A DNA stretch of 64,000 nucleotides from Phyllobacterium chamaecytisi (GCF_020164455.1 NZ_JAIQWW010000001.1:669224-733223), one strand, 5' to 3'; positions 9,507 through 19,588 are shown, numbered from the stretch's first letter. Notes: generated by a model from the sequence alone, not told the origin. Numbers and translations: made by a program.

Positions 9507-9897
9507 TTTCAGTTTACCTGTTCTGATTATTGAGGACCGCTATTCAAGTCCAGCAACGTGGCCATAAGCGGAAATTCGGCCGGACACTTAACCGAACGGC
9601 GCCAAAAGTCAAGCCTGCGTCGGTCACCGCGCCAATATAATCGATCAATCGGCGTGTCCTCACTGCAGGACAACCTTGTACCGCATTTCCCGAGATTCGA
9701 TTCAACCCTGCGTTCGTTGCCGAGCACCTCAAAGCACGCGATGAGTCGACCTTCGAGTTTTGAAGGCAAAAGCAGCAACACCGAGCCAGCCGGTGCATTG
9801 GGGGGGGAGATAGGCTCCCCCGACTGCGGCAAGAGCCTTGCCTTCAACCTTGGAGTTGAATCTATGCGGTATTTGCCGTTTAGCATCAGCCTTACTA
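9507..9897. other. Intergenic stretch upstream of rpmG without a recognisable gene
   Basis: The 390 bp between the rpmG start and the candidate sRNA terminator hold the rpmG promoter region. Open frames on both strands exist but lack ribosome-binding sites and family resemblance. A run of nine G residues near 9800 and a short G/C inverted repeat around it are the only visible structure. Confidence 0.5.
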
Positions 9898-9990
9898 TGA
9901 AAAGAACCCGGACGTGCTGGACAATAGCGATCCGGGTTCACTTTCAAAGATAAGGAAGAGAGAGGCGGGCGAAAGCTCGTCTCTCACTCC
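9898..9990 (-). ncRNA. Candidate trans-acting small RNA
   Basis: On the minus strand a promoter-like pair TTGGAA (10024-10019) and TATATT (10002-9997) with a 16-base spacer predicts a start near 9990. The roughly 90-nt product would hold a first hairpin with arms GAGAGACGAGC/GCCCGCCTCTC, a pyrimidine-rich single strand CTTCCTTATC, and a terminator with perfect 9-bp arms GAACCCGGA/TCCGGGTTC followed by TTTT. Layout matches Hfq-type sRNAs. It lies between the 3' end of the MFS gene and rpmG, so it could instead be the 3' UTR terminator of that operon. Confidence 0.4.
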
Positions 9991-10058
9991 GGGGTCAATA
10001 TAACACCGTGGCGAATAATTCCAAGCGCGCTGTAGTTGTACTCGCTTAGGGTCCCGAC

Positions 10059-11234
10059 CTAACCCCTGCGGCTGATCAGGCGTGAGCCCACCAAAAGCGC
10101 GTAAGCAGCGAAAAATATCGCGAGGGCGACTGCAAAGCCCGCGGGGCCCATCAGATCCATGCCGATACCGACGGCTTGTGGACCGACGAGCATACCGACT
10201 GCGTAGCAGAAGACGAAGGCGGCATTGGCCGAGGCGAGCTCGCGCCCCGTAAGCTGCGAGCCCAGGTGGGCCAAGCCAACCGTATAAAGGCCGGCCACAA
10301 CGCCGCCCCAGACGAACAGCAATCCCGCGACGAGATACCAGTTGGAATAGATGAATGGCAGGACGCACATGCCCGCCAAGCCGATCAATGCGCAGACAAG
10401 CAGGATCTTGCGGCGATCATTGACGTGATCGCTGAGGAGCCCAATTGGAATTTGCAGCAGCACGTTGCCTAGCCCGATGGTCGTGAGAAGGAGAGCCGCA
10501 TTTGCTTCGCTATAGCCGATCCGGGAGCCGAAGACGGGAAACAGCGCGAAGCCACCGGTCTCGACGGCGCCAAAGACAAAGACGGCTGCCGTCGCAGTGG
10601 GCACAGCCCAAATGAACGGTGCGAAAGGAACATGCTCCTCCTCATGGAAATCCGGGCTTTCCTTCCACGCGAAAAGCACGGGCAACATGGCGAAGATGAT
10701 GATGCAGAAGCCGACCGCAAACGGCATGATGCCAACGCTGCCGATGCGCGAGAACAGCCATGGTCCGAGCGCGAACCCCACGGAAAGGACGGTGGCATAA
10801 ATACCAAGCACCAATCCGCGTTTTTCGGGAGGAGCGGCGGCATTGATCCAGTATTCGGAAAGGATGAACAGCATTGTCAGCGCGAAATGCAGGAAAACGC
10901 GCAATACGACCCACATCCAGAACTCGGTAAAGAAGTGAAACCCCACGAATGAGAAGCCGCCGATCAGCAACATTCCAAGCAGGGTCGGCACTACACCGAA
11001 CCGAGCCGCGATTGGAGCAGCGAAAGGAGCGGCGACAATCGATGCGATGCCCGCGACCGCGGCGTTCAAGCCTATCATGGTGGCCGAATGGCCGCGGCTT
11101 TCCAGAATGACGCTCAGGAGTGGAATGCCAAGTCCGATGGCGACACCAACAGAGCTGATGGTGGCGATGGCCGCGACAAGCGCGCGCCAGGAAGACCGGA
11201 CGGTTGTCTGGTCAGTGGTCGGCGTTGCATCCAT
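10059..11234 (-). CDS. Major facilitator superfamily transporter
   Basis: A 391-aa polytopic inner-membrane protein with about 12 hydrophobic segments, of the YcaD/sugar-type MFS class. The loop between segments 2 and 3 (AARFGVVPTLL) and the central cytoplasmic loop (WKESPDFHEEEHVPF) are in the expected places. Substrate cannot be told from sequence. It is the last gene of the leftward run rnr-DUF983-Nudix-MFS, starting 3 bp after the Nudix stop, which implies co-translation. Confidence 0.85.
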   Translation of the reverse strand: MDATPTTDQTTVRSSWRALVAAIATISSVGVAIGLGIPLLSVILESRGHSATMIGLNAAVAGIASIVAAPFAAPIAARFGVVPTLLGMLLIGGFSFVGFHFFTEFWMWVVLRVFLHFALTMLFILSEYWINAAAPPEKRGLVLGIYATVLSVGFALGPWLFSRIGSVGIMPFAVGFCIIIFAMLPVLFAWKESPDFHEEEHVPFAPFIWAVPTATAAVFVFGAVETGGFALFPVFGSRIGYSEANAALLLTTIGLGNVLLQIPIGLLSDHVNDRRKILLVCALIGLAGMCVLPFIYSNWYLVAGLLFVWGGVVAGLYTVGLAHLGSQLTGRELASANAAFVFCYAVGMLVGPQAVGIGMDLMGPAGFAVALAIFFAAYALLVGSRLISRRG

Positions 11235-11237
11235 AAA

Positions 11238-11975
11238 TCAAAAAACCTCTCGGACGAATCGTCCATATTTCATGCGGTAACGAATGACAGCGTTGCCCGG
11301 GTCTAGGGTAGGATTTGCGGCAAGAATGGCCTCGGCCTCCATTATGATCGTCCGGGTGATCTCGGGAATATCCAGTTGGTTGGCCTCATGGAAGGAGAGC
11401 CAGCACAATTCTTCGAGTTCTTGTGACGGCCCGGTTGCTTCGGGAAGGGTATCGGCGACGGCATCGCGAAAAGCAAGGAAGAACCGTGTATCGAAACGGC
11501 GGGAGCGACCAGGCGGCGTGGTGGCTCTCGCAAAATAGCGCAGGACGGAAAGATCGGGAAGAATCTTGCGTTCGACAAAAGCGGCCCAGTCCGGGTGCGA
11601 TATCGAAACGGTATCTGGATGCCGGCGTCCGAGAAGAAGCCCTGCCTCTTCATAGGTTTCGCGAACGGCGGAGAGTGCGATTGCCCGGCAGCGTTGAACG
11701 CTTGAGCGACTGCCCATGCCGGTCAGCAGTTTTGCTTGATCAACATCGGAGAGTTCAGCAATGGCGGATATGCGGCCGTCCGCTGGTTCCGTCCGCCCAC
11801 CCGGAAAGACAAATTTCCCCGGCATAAACACGTGACGCATGTGCCGCTTGCCCATGAGGATGCGCAGATCCTTGCCGGAGCGGTCGATGAGCAACAAGGA
11901 AGCAGCATCGCGTGGCCGGATAGGAGCTATCGGCTTGTCTTTTTGGATCGGGATGGCATTGCCTTGATCATTCAC
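11238..11975 (-). CDS. Nudix hydrolase family protein
   Basis: A 245-aa protein with the core of a Nudix box, AVRETYEEAGLLLG (about residues 95-110), where the two adjacent Glu residues bind the metal. The first Gly of the canonical box is not clearly placed. FVFPGGRTEPADG upstream is the usual beta-strand region. Probable action is on a nucleoside diphosphate linked to another group, perhaps CoA or a sugar, but the substrate is unknown. It overlaps the DUF983 stop by 4 bp. Confidence 0.85.
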   Translation of the reverse strand: MNDQGNAIPIQKDKPIAPIRPRDAASLLLIDRSGKDLRILMGKRHMRHVFMPGKFVFPGGRTEPADGRISAIAELSDVDQAKLLTGMGSRSSVQRCRAIALSAVRETYEEAGLLLGRRHPDTVSISHPDWAAFVERKILPDLSVLRYFARATTPPGRSRRFDTRFFLAFRDAVADTLPEATGPSQELEELCWLSFHEANQLDIPEITRTIIMEAEAILAANPTLDPGNAVIRYRMKYGRFVREVF

Positions 11976-12403
11976 TGTTCCCGTGGCTCCTGATCGTCAG
12001 TCTCGCCGCCAAAACCATGCATGTAATTTGCCCATTGCAACCCGATGATGGCGCCCTTGACCGGCTGCAGCAAACCTATCGACAGGAGGATCGTCAAGGG
12101 AACCCAGATGGCCAGATGCACCCAATTGGACAATATGAAGAGGGTTTCAACAGCCAGAAATCCGCCGAGGACGATGTGGCCAACGATCGTGATGGTGATA
12201 TAGGCCGGAAAATCGTCGGCCCGCTGATGGGTGTAGTCCTCGCCGCATGCAGCGCAATGGTCGACAGGCTTGACGAAAGCGCGAAATAGCTTGCCTTCGC
12301 CGCAATGCGGGCAGCGACAGCGCAATCCGCGCCACATCGCCTGCCACACCGGCCGGCGCTCTCTCGCGGGCGCCGTATCGGCACCGAAAATCTGTTCTGC
12401 CAT
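11972..12403 (-). CDS. DUF983 family membrane protein
   Basis: A 143-aa protein with two CxxC pairs near the N-terminus (CRCPHCGEG and CAACGE, residues about 29-53) in a rubredoxin-like arrangement that may bind zinc, followed by two transmembrane helices (ITITIVGHIVLGGFLAVETLF and AIWVPLTILLSIGLLQ). This is the DUF983 pattern. It starts in a TAATG overlap with the rnr stop and its own stop overlaps the Nudix start, so it is fully embedded in this operon. Function unknown. Confidence 0.85.
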   Translation of the reverse strand: MAEQIFGADTAPARERRPVWQAMWRGLRCRCPHCGEGKLFRAFVKPVDHCAACGEDYTHQRADDFPAYITITIVGHIVLGGFLAVETLFILSNWVHLAIWVPLTILLSIGLLQPVKGAIIGLQWANYMHGFGGETDDQEPREQ

Positions 12404-14724
12404 TACCTGCCTCTTCGTCCGCTCCGCGATACGGTAGACGGACGCTTCTGGTTTCCGCGTATAAAACGCTTTGCCTTGTGGTGCGAGCGCACGCCGCTCG
12501 GCACCGGGTGCGGTTCTGAAAGCATCTCGAACCGCAATGCGCCGGCAACCGGCAAGGCTTCGACCAAACGAACTTCGACGACGTCACCGAGGCGGAAACC
12601 CTTGCCACTGCGTTCGCCGGATAGAGCGTGGTTGGTTTCGTCGTAAAGATAGTAATCGTCACCCAAAGTTGAAATGGGGATAAACCCGTCCGCGCCATAT
12701 GTCGCAAGCGAGACGAACAGGCCGGCTTTCGTAACGCCCTGGACGCGGCCTTCAAAACTGCTGCCCACCTTGTCCGCCAGATAGTGCGCGATCAGCCGGT
12801 CGACAGTGTCGCGCTCGGCGGCCATGGCGCGACGCTCGGACGTCGAGATCAGGGCGGCGATCTCCGGCAATGCCGCTTCCTCGTCCGGCGTCAGGCCATC
12901 GGGTCCAAGACCCAATGCCGAGATCAGCGCGCGGTGCACGATAAGGTCCGCATAGCGGCGGATGGGCGAAGTGAAATGCGCGTAGCGATGAAGATTGAGG
13001 CCGAAGTGCCCAATGTTTGCCGGGTTGTACTCCGCCTGCGATTGCGAGCGCAGCACGACCTGATTGACGAGATCCTGCTGCTCGCTGCCCTCGACGCGCT
13101 TCAGGATATGGTTGAACTGGTTCGGACGCAGTTCTGCGCCGCGGGCCAGCGATATATCCATTGTCCGCAAGAACTCACGCAGCGTTTCCTGCTTGGCCAG
13201 CGAAGGCGCGTCGTGGATGCGGAAGATCAGTGGCTGTTTCTTGCGCTCGAGTGTTTCGGCGGCAGCAACATTGGCCTGGATCATGAATTCTTCGATGAGC
13301 TTATGCGCATCGAGCCGCGGCGGGATCACGACCTTGTCGACCTTGCCTTCGGGTGTAAGCAAGATCTTCTTTTCGGGGAGGTCTAGTTCCAGTGGCTCTC
13401 GCGCATCGCGGCCGCGTTTCAGCACCACATAGGCAGCCCAGAGGGGCTTCAGGATCGTATCCAGCATCGGCGCTGTCTTCTCGTCCGTCGCGCCATCGAT
13501 TGCTGCCTGCGCTTGCGGATAGGAGAGCCGGGCGTGCGAACGCATCATGACGCGGTGGAACGTGTGCGAGATCTTGCGGCCTTCGGCGTCAAAAATCATG
13601 CGGACTGCAAGGGCAGGGCGGTCGACCAACTCTTTCAGCGAACAAAGATCGTTGGAAATGCGCTCAGGCAGCATCGGCACGACGCGGTCGGGGAAATACA
13701 CCGAATTGCCGCGCTTTAAAGCCTCGCGGTCGAGCTGAGAACGCGGGGTTACATAGGCTGCGACATCGGCGATGGCGACGGTCGCAATGAAGCCGCCCGG
13801 ATTTTTCTCGTCCGGATCAGGTTCGGCATAGACCGCATCGTCGTGATCTTTTGCATCGGCTGGATCGATGGTCACCAATGGAACATGACGCCAGTCATCG
13901 CGATGCGCCATGGTTGCGGGTTTGGCCTTTTCGGCTTCCGCAGTGACGCTATCCGGAAAGACATGCGGGATCTCATGCTCGTGGATAGCGATCATCGACA
14001 GGGCTTTTTCACTCGCAACGGAACCCACGACCTGCGTGATCCGGCCCAGTGCAAGCCCGTAGCGGCTGACTTTTGAAACCTCGACTTCGACGAGGTCATT
14101 TGCCTTGGCATTGTTCAGTTGGGCAGGATCGATGGCGAGTTCGACTTGCCGCCGTTCGACGGGTTCAAGGCGCCACTCGCCATTGTCGAGTTTGCGCAAC
14201 ACGCCCAAAACAGCGTCCTTGCGATGCTCGATCTTCTTGATGACACGTCCCGTATAAGCGGGGCCGGTAGGGTCAGCACCATGAAAAATACGCGCCAGAA
14301 CACGATCGCCCACGCCGGGAGTCGGGCCTTTCTGGTTGCGTGAGGCGCGAATGAATACGACAGGCGGCCGTTCCTGGTGATTGGCGTCCCATTCAGCAGG
14401 CTTGGCGATCAACCCGCCATCGCCGTCACGTCCGGTAATGTCGAGAACTGCCACGCTCGGTAGGCTGCCAGGTACGGCGAGCCGCTTGGCTCGCTTTTCG
14501 ACCAAGCCGTCGCCAGCCAAATCCCTCAAGATATCCTTCAAGGCGATCCGTGCATCGCCTTTGATATTGAATGCCTTGGCGATGTCACGTTTGCCGGCAA
14601 GGTCAGGATTTTCCTTGATAAACTGGAGAATTGCGTCGCGGCCTGGCATATACTGTTCGCGACCGGAAGCCTCAGAATTGGCAGACCGCTTTTTTCCGTT
14701 GGGGGGAGAGATACGGCGTGCCAA
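12403..14724 (-). CDS. rnr: Ribonuclease R
   Basis: Processive 3'-5' exoribonuclease that digests structured RNA, 773 aa. A helix-turn-helix-like N-terminal region (residues 30-90) precedes cold-shock domains; the RNB catalytic motif DPADAKDHDDAVY lies near residue 293 with its metal-binding Asp residues; an S1 domain (SSFEGRVQGVTKAGLFVSL) sits near 655, and a basic tail rich in Lys/Arg closes the protein. It lies 11 bp downstream of topA, a conserved rhizobial order, and overlaps DUF983 by one base. Confidence 0.95.
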   Translation of the reverse strand: MARRISPPNGKKRSANSEASGREQYMPGRDAILQFIKENPDLAGKRDIAKAFNIKGDARIALKDILRDLAGDGLVEKRAKRLAVPGSLPSVAVLDITGRDGDGGLIAKPAEWDANHQERPPVVFIRASRNQKGPTPGVGDRVLARIFHGADPTGPAYTGRVIKKIEHRKDAVLGVLRKLDNGEWRLEPVERRQVELAIDPAQLNNAKANDLVEVEVSKVSRYGLALGRITQVVGSVASEKALSMIAIHEHEIPHVFPDSVTAEAEKAKPATMAHRDDWRHVPLVTIDPADAKDHDDAVYAEPDPDEKNPGGFIATVAIADVAAYVTPRSQLDREALKRGNSVYFPDRVVPMLPERISNDLCSLKELVDRPALAVRMIFDAEGRKISHTFHRVMMRSHARLSYPQAQAAIDGATDEKTAPMLDTILKPLWAAYVVLKRGRDAREPLELDLPEKKILLTPEGKVDKVVIPPRLDAHKLIEEFMIQANVAAAETLERKKQPLIFRIHDAPSLAKQETLREFLRTMDISLARGAELRPNQFNHILKRVEGSEQQDLVNQVVLRSQSQAEYNPANIGHFGLNLHRYAHFTSPIRRYADLIVHRALISALGLGPDGLTPDEEAALPEIAALISTSERRAMAAERDTVDRLIAHYLADKVGSSFEGRVQGVTKAGLFVSLATYGADGFIPISTLGDDYYLYDETNHALSGERSGKGFRLGDVVEVRLVEALPVAGALRFEMLSEPHPVPSGVRSHHKAKRFIRGNQKRPSTVSRSGRRGR

Positions 14725-14735
14725 TCGATTTTTTC

Positions 14736-17348
14736 CTAACTTGCTTTTTTGGTGGCAGTCTTCTTCGCGGCCGGTTTTTTCGCGGTAGATTTTTTTGCTG
14801 CCGCTGCCTTTTTGGCCGGTGCTTTCTTGGTACCCTTGGAACCCGCCTTTTCAGCGATCATAGCAAGAGCTTCCTCAACGGTCACGCCCGCCGGGTCCTT
14901 GCCTTTGGGTAGCGTGGCATTGACCTTGCCCCAATTCACATAGGGGCCGTATTTGCCGTCGCGCACCGTGATGACGCCGCCATCGGGATGCTCGCCAAGG
15001 TCCTTGAGCGCTGCAGGCGTACCCCGACCGCGCCCCGGGCCCTTTGCCTGCTTGTCAGCAAGCACGGTAACCGCACGATTGAGGCCGATCGAGAACACGT
15101 CTTCCGCATTCTCCAGATTGGCATAGGTCCCATCATGCGTGATGTAGGGGCCGTAGCGTCCGATTCCGGCCGAGATCATCTTCGCCGTTTCGGGATGCTG
15201 GCCCACATCGCGAGGCAGGGAGAGCAGCGCCAGAGCCTTTTCGTGATCCAGCGCATCGAGCGTCCAGCCCTTTGGCAGGCTAGCGCGCTTGGCTTCCTTG
15301 CCATCGCCACGCTGCACATAGGGGCCAAACCGGCCATTGCGTGCGGTAATATCCTCGTCCGTATAGGGATCCTTGCCGAGCAGCTTTGGCTCGTCGCCGC
15401 CATTGCCGTTTTCGTTTGCCGCTTCGCTGCCGCCAAGCTGACGCGTGAATTTACATTCAGGATAGTTCGAACAGCCGATGAACGCACCATACTTGCCGAG
15501 CTTCAGCGACAGATTGCCCGTGCCGCAGACCTGACAGATACGCGGATCGCTGCCATCTTCACGCGGCGGAAACACGAGCGGGCCAAGCTGGTCATTCAAT
15601 GCATCCAGCACATTGGTAACGCGGAGTTCCTTGATTCCATCGACAGACCCGAAGAAATCGGTCCAGAAAGCCCGCAGAACGTCCTTCCACTTCAGCTTTC
15701 CATCGGAAATCTCATCAAGTTTCTCTTCAAGATCAGCGGTGAAATCATATTCGACATAGCGCTTGAAGAAACTTTCCAGGAAGGCAATGACCAGCCGGCC
15801 CTTGGCTTCTGGAATGAGCTTGCGCTTGTCGATGGTTATATATTCGCGATCACGAAGGGTGGCGAGCGTCGATGCATAGGTGGAAGGACGACCGATGCCG
15901 AGTTCTTCCATCTTCTTGATGAGTGTTGCTTCCGAATAGCGCGGAGGCGGCTCAGTCGAGTGCTGTGTTGCGTTGATTTTCTCGCGGGCCAGAGCCTCTC
16001 CGGAGCGGATTTCCGGGAGACGTCCACCATCTTCATCGACGTCTTCTTCCTCGCGGTGATCCGTATAAGCACCGAGAAAGCCGTCAAACCTGATGACCGA
16101 GCCTGTCGCACGCAGTTGTGCGAAACGCGACCCGTTCTGCGCATCGATTTCGACCGTCGTTCGTTCGATATCCGCCGACTGCATCTGACTTGCGATCGCT
16201 CGCTTCCAGATCAGCTCGTACAACCGTGCCTGATCGGCATCAAGAAACTGGCGCATGTCCTTGGGATGCCGATTGAAATCGGTCGGGCGGATCGCTTCGT
16301 GCGCTTCCTGAGCATTTTTCGCCTTCGTGGCGTAAAAGCGCGGCTTCTCCGGCACATATTTTTCGCCGAAAACCTTACCGATCGTCTGGCGTGCCGCCTG
16401 AACGGCTTCGGGCGCCATCTGCACGCCATCAGTACGCATATAGGTGATCAAGCCAGCGGTTTCGGTACCAAGATCCATACCTTCGTACAGCTTCTGCGCA
16501 ATCTGCATCGTGCGTGATGCGGAAAATCCGAGCTGACCGGAGGCCGCCTGCTGCAAACTCGATGTGGTGAAGGGCGGGCCAGGACTGCGCTTGATAGGCT
16601 TTGCTTCGACCGAGGCTGCCTTGAAGGACGCGCCTTCCAGCATGCCGCGGATCTCGCCGGCCTGTTCACCATTCTTGATATCGAGCTTGCCGAGTTTCTT
16701 GCCATCGACTGATACAAGCCGTGCTTCGAACCCGTCATTGCGCGGTGTTTTCAGGAGCGCGGCGATATTCCAGTATTCTTCGCGGATAAAGCGTTCGATT
16801 TCCGCTTCGCGATCCGCGACAAGCCGCAAGGCGACCGATTGGACACGGCCAGCGGAGCGTGCACCCGGAAGTTTGCGCCAAAGCACCGGGGAGAGGGTGA
16901 AGCCGAAAAGATAGTCCAAAGCCCGGCGTGCGAGATAGGCGTCAACGAGCGGCATATCGATGTCGCGCGGATTGGCCATGGCCTCCAGCACTGCACTCTT
17001 GGTGATCGCATTGAAGACGACGCGCTTGACGGCCTTTTTTCCAATAGCCTTTTTTTGCTGCAGTACTTCGAGCACATGCCAGGAAATCGCCTCGCCTTCA
17101 CGATCCGGATCGGTTGCGAGAATGAGGCCGTCGCTCTCTTTCAAAGCTTTGACAATGTCGCTTAGTCTCTTGGCCGAGGCCGAGTCGACTTCCCACGACA
17201 TCGAGAAATCATCGTCAGGGCGCACCGATCCATCCTTGGCCGGCAGATCGCGCACATGGCCGAACGAGGCCAGGACTGTATAACCCGAACCGAGATATTT
17301 GTTGATTGTTTTGGCCTTGGCAGGCGATTCGACGACGACAACATTCAT
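14736..17348 (-). CDS. topA: DNA topoisomerase I
   Basis: Type IA topoisomerase that relaxes negative supercoils, 870 aa. The Toprim fold shows VVESPAKAKTI at residue 4 and DPDREGE near 108; the catalytic Tyr is in ITYMRTDG near 303. A C4 zinc motif (CQVCGTG ... CSNYPECKF) follows near 606, then several repeat domains with the pattern GRFGPYVQRGDG or GKYGPYVNWGK, and a Lys/Ala-rich tail of about 40 residues. The basic tail is usual for alphaproteobacterial TopA and helps DNA binding. First gene of the leftward topA-rnr run. Confidence 0.97.
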   Translation of the reverse strand: MNVVVVESPAKAKTINKYLGSGYTVLASFGHVRDLPAKDGSVRPDDDFSMSWEVDSASAKRLSDIVKALKESDGLILATDPDREGEAISWHVLEVLQQKKAIGKKAVKRVVFNAITKSAVLEAMANPRDIDMPLVDAYLARRALDYLFGFTLSPVLWRKLPGARSAGRVQSVALRLVADREAEIERFIREEYWNIAALLKTPRNDGFEARLVSVDGKKLGKLDIKNGEQAGEIRGMLEGASFKAASVEAKPIKRSPGPPFTTSSLQQAASGQLGFSASRTMQIAQKLYEGMDLGTETAGLITYMRTDGVQMAPEAVQAARQTIGKVFGEKYVPEKPRFYATKAKNAQEAHEAIRPTDFNRHPKDMRQFLDADQARLYELIWKRAIASQMQSADIERTTVEIDAQNGSRFAQLRATGSVIRFDGFLGAYTDHREEEDVDEDGGRLPEIRSGEALAREKINATQHSTEPPPRYSEATLIKKMEELGIGRPSTYASTLATLRDREYITIDKRKLIPEAKGRLVIAFLESFFKRYVEYDFTADLEEKLDEISDGKLKWKDVLRAFWTDFFGSVDGIKELRVTNVLDALNDQLGPLVFPPREDGSDPRICQVCGTGNLSLKLGKYGAFIGCSNYPECKFTRQLGGSEAANENGNGGDEPKLLGKDPYTDEDITARNGRFGPYVQRGDGKEAKRASLPKGWTLDALDHEKALALLSLPRDVGQHPETAKMISAGIGRYGPYITHDGTYANLENAEDVFSIGLNRAVTVLADKQAKGPGRGRGTPAALKDLGEHPDGGVITVRDGKYGPYVNWGKVNATLPKGKDPAGVTVEEALAMIAEKAGSKGTKKAPAKKAAAAKKSTAKKPAAKKTATKKAS

Positions 17349-17675
17349 TACAGATTTGAGCTTTCCTGCCCTTGTGAGATTGCAAAAGCACTAATTTAGC
17401 TTCGGAACAGGCCTGTGAAATGAACAGGCTTCGACACAACGTCAAGGTCTGTACATCAAAAATCGTGAATTACAACCTATGGTTGCTCGCACAACTTATG
17501 CAATTAATGGTATTTTCCCTATGGGTTCAAGCCTGTGGTGAATTCTCGTGTGAGTCATTTATGGTTTCGTATATAGAGTATAAAAAACAGCAGCTTATAT
17601 AGGCATAAATTAAGATATTCTGAGTCAAAGTATAGCGCATATTTTCGATATAAATTTATATTTGAGGATCAAATT
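17349..17675. other. AT-rich divergent promoter region between topA and a 66-aa ORF
   Basis: This 327-bp gap is distinctly AT-rich compared with its neighbours, above all from 17560 to 17675, and should hold the topA promoter leftward and the promoter of the small rightward gene. Several TATA-like stretches (for example TATATAGAGTATAAAAA near 17570) are visible. No open frame with a ribosome-binding site is evident. Confidence 0.5.
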
Positions 17676-17876
17676 ATGAGCGAAAGTCGAATTGATCAAA
17701 TTGAAAACGCCAGATTTATTCAGCAAATGCTCGGTGAGTTACGAGCAATGGCCAAAACGAACCGGCTGGAGATGTTGGCGTATCTTATAGAAATTGCATA
17801 TATCGAAAGCAGTGACCAGTTGCAGAAGGAACTGGGGGCAGCTTCACGCGTAAACAAGCGAAACATGTCCGCCTGA
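17676..17876 (+). CDS. Small helical protein of unknown function (66 aa)
   Basis: Reads MSESRIDQIENARFIQQMLG and continues with an amphipathic helical region (LRAMAKTNRLEMLAYLIEIAYIES). No membrane segment or cofactor motif. A TTTGAGGATC sequence gives a usable ribosome-binding site. I have seen similar small proteins annotated as hypothetical in related genomes but cannot assign a family. Its last 33 bp overlap the 3' end of dprA on the other strand. Upstream DNA is AT-rich, so it has its own promoter. Confidence 0.65.
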   Translation: MSESRIDQIENARFIQQMLGELRAMAKTNRLEMLAYLIEIAYIESSDQLQKELGAASRVNKRNMSA

Positions 17877-18977
17877 GTGACGCTGCAAACGTCCAGCTAG
17901 ATCGAGTTCGAGCAGAATCAGCATTACCACCGACGGGTGTAGTTCGCTGGTACGGATCAGGTCGTCGATATCGACTGGAACGGGGCCGAGTAGATTGACG
18001 AACCGGTCCCGATCGGTTTCGTCGGGTGGATTGATTGGCGGGAAATCCATATCTGGTGCAAGAAACGCCGGATCGTCGAAAACAGGCCGTTCGACCAGTG
18101 GCGTCAATGCAGTTATTATGTCTTCGGTACTGGTTGTCACGATGGCTCCGTTTTTCAACAACCCGTTGGTGCCCTTGGCCCTCGGGTCGAGAGGAGAGCC
18201 AGGGACCGCGAAAACAAGCCTGCCAAGTTCTCCCGCCAGCCGGGCACTGATCAGTGAGCCGGAGCGTTCGGCGGCTTCAACCACGACCAGGCCCAGCGAC
18301 AGGGCGGCGATAATACGGTTGCGCCTCGGAAAATCCCGGGCACGGGGATCCCAACCGAACGGCATTTCACTGATCGCGGCCCCATTGCGCGCGCTTATCG
18401 CCTTATAGAGATTGAGGTTTTCCGGGGGATAGGGGACGTCCAGCCCGCCTGCCATGACGGCCACTGTTCCGTAGTCCAGGCTGGCCTCATGAGCTGCCGT
18501 ATCTATTCCACGTGCAAGACCGGAGATAATCGCGTAACCGGCTTCACCCAGCTCCCGTGCGATCATCCGCGCAAACTTGATCCCCACCAACGATGCGTTG
18601 CGTGCGCCCACGATGGCAACGGGCGGTAGCCTGAACACCTCGGGATTTCCTTTGATCGTGACCAATGGCGGGGGATTGTCGCATTGGCGAAGATAGCGGG
18701 GATAGTCGGGCTCACCGATGCCGACGAAAACGGCGCCCATCTTTGTCGCCGCCTGCATTTCGCGTTCAGCGTCCTGCAGACTGGCAATTCGAATTGGCCG
18801 GCCGCCGCCGCCGCGCCTGACAAGTTCGGGCAGCATTTCCAATGCATCGCTCGCAGAACCGCAATGAACGATCAGGTCGCGGAACGTCGCGGGACCGACA
18901 TTTTCGCTGCGGATCAACCGAAGCCAGCTCAAGCGCTGGCTGTCAGAAAGGCGTATGCCCTTCTTTTCTTCATTCAT
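17844..18977 (-). CDS. dprA: DNA-processing protein DprA
   Basis: Loads RecA onto incoming single-stranded DNA during transformation, 377 aa. A SAM-like N-terminal domain (residues 1-75) is followed by the Rossmann fold with [29 protein letters not shown] and [12 protein letters not shown], and a C-terminal winged-helix domain ([19 protein letters not shown]). Widely conserved even in species not known to be transformable. Starts in a 4-bp overlap with plsY. Confidence 0.93.
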   Translation of the reverse strand: MNEEKKGIRLSDSQRLSWLRLIRSENVGPATFRDLIVHCGSASDALEMLPELVRRGGGGRPIRIASLQDAEREMQAATKMGAVFVGIGEPDYPRYLRQCDNPPPLVTIKGNPEVFRLPPVAIVGARNASLVGIKFARMIARELGEAGYAIISGLARGIDTAAHEASLDYGTVAVMAGGLDVPYPPENLNLYKAISARNGAAISEMPFGWDPRARDFPRRNRIIAALSLGLVVVEAAERSGSLISARLAGELGRLVFAVPGSPLDPRAKGTNGLLKNGAIVTTSTEDIITALTPLVERPVFDDPAFLAPDMDFPPINPPDETDRDRFVNLLGPVPVDIDDLIRTSELHPSVVMLILLELDLAGRLQRHSGGHVSLVYA

Positions 18978-19588
18978 CCTTTAGCGCCGATCTTGCCTTC
19001 GGTGCCTGAGACAAGACGCTGGATATTGGCCCTATGCTTGATGAAGACAATGATCGTCAGGACGAGGAAAAGCGCTGCGATCTGGTGCACCCCTAATATG
19101 TAGAGTGCAACCGGAACGATGACGGCTGCGACAAGGGCAGCGAGAGAAGAATAGCGAGACGTGTAGGCTACGATCAGCCAGACTGCGGCGAAGATCAGCG
19201 CACCCTGCCAGAACAGCCCGAGCAGAACGCCAAGATAGGTCGCGACACCTTTGCCCCCCTTGAATTTCAACCAGACCGGAAAGATATGGCCGAGGAAGGC
19301 ACCGAAGCCTGCAATGATTGCGGCTTCAGGGCTGGCGATGCCGGCGATCAACACCGCCACGGTGCCTTTCAGCATGTCCAGCACCAATGTTGCGGCGGCG
19401 AGTTTCTTGTTGCCGGTGCGTAGCACATTGGTGGCGCCGATATTGCCGGAACCGATGCTGCGCACGTCGCCAAGCCCCGCCATGCGGGTCAGGATCAGAC
19501 CAAAAGGGATGGATCCGAGCAGGTAGCCGAAAACGAGCGCAAAGAGGAGGAGCGGAACTCCTGCCTGCCCAGTGAAGAAATCCGACAT
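18974..19588 (-). CDS. plsY: Acyl-phosphate glycerol-3-phosphate acyltransferase PlsY
   Basis: Inner-membrane enzyme that acylates glycerol-3-phosphate with acyl-phosphate, the first step of phospholipid synthesis. It is 204 aa with about five membrane helices and the signature [13 protein letters not shown] plus [12 protein letters not shown]. The start at 19588 has AGGGGA at good spacing; an upstream in-frame extension would add a non-conserved, Cys-rich segment and is rejected. It lies 20 bp downstream of the pyrC-like gene and overlaps dprA. Confidence 0.95.
   Translation of the reverse strand: MSDFFTGQAGVPLLLFALVFGYLLGSIPFGLILTRMAGLGDVRSIGSGNIGATNVLRTGNKKLAAATLVLDMLKGTVAVLIAGIASPEAAIIAGFGAFLGHIFPVWLKFKGGKGVATYLGVLLGLFWQGALIFAAVWLIVAYTSRYSSLAALVAAVIVPVALYILGVHQIAALFLVLTIIVFIKHRANIQRLVSGTEGKIGAKG

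Noticed and set aside
9527..9953. Open frames on both strands in the rpmG to MFS gap
   Set aside because: No start signal and no similarity; part of the region fits a candidate sRNA terminator instead.
14988..16517. Open frame of 509 codons antisense to topA
   Set aside because: Shadow frame; the topA reading frame has all catalytic motifs.
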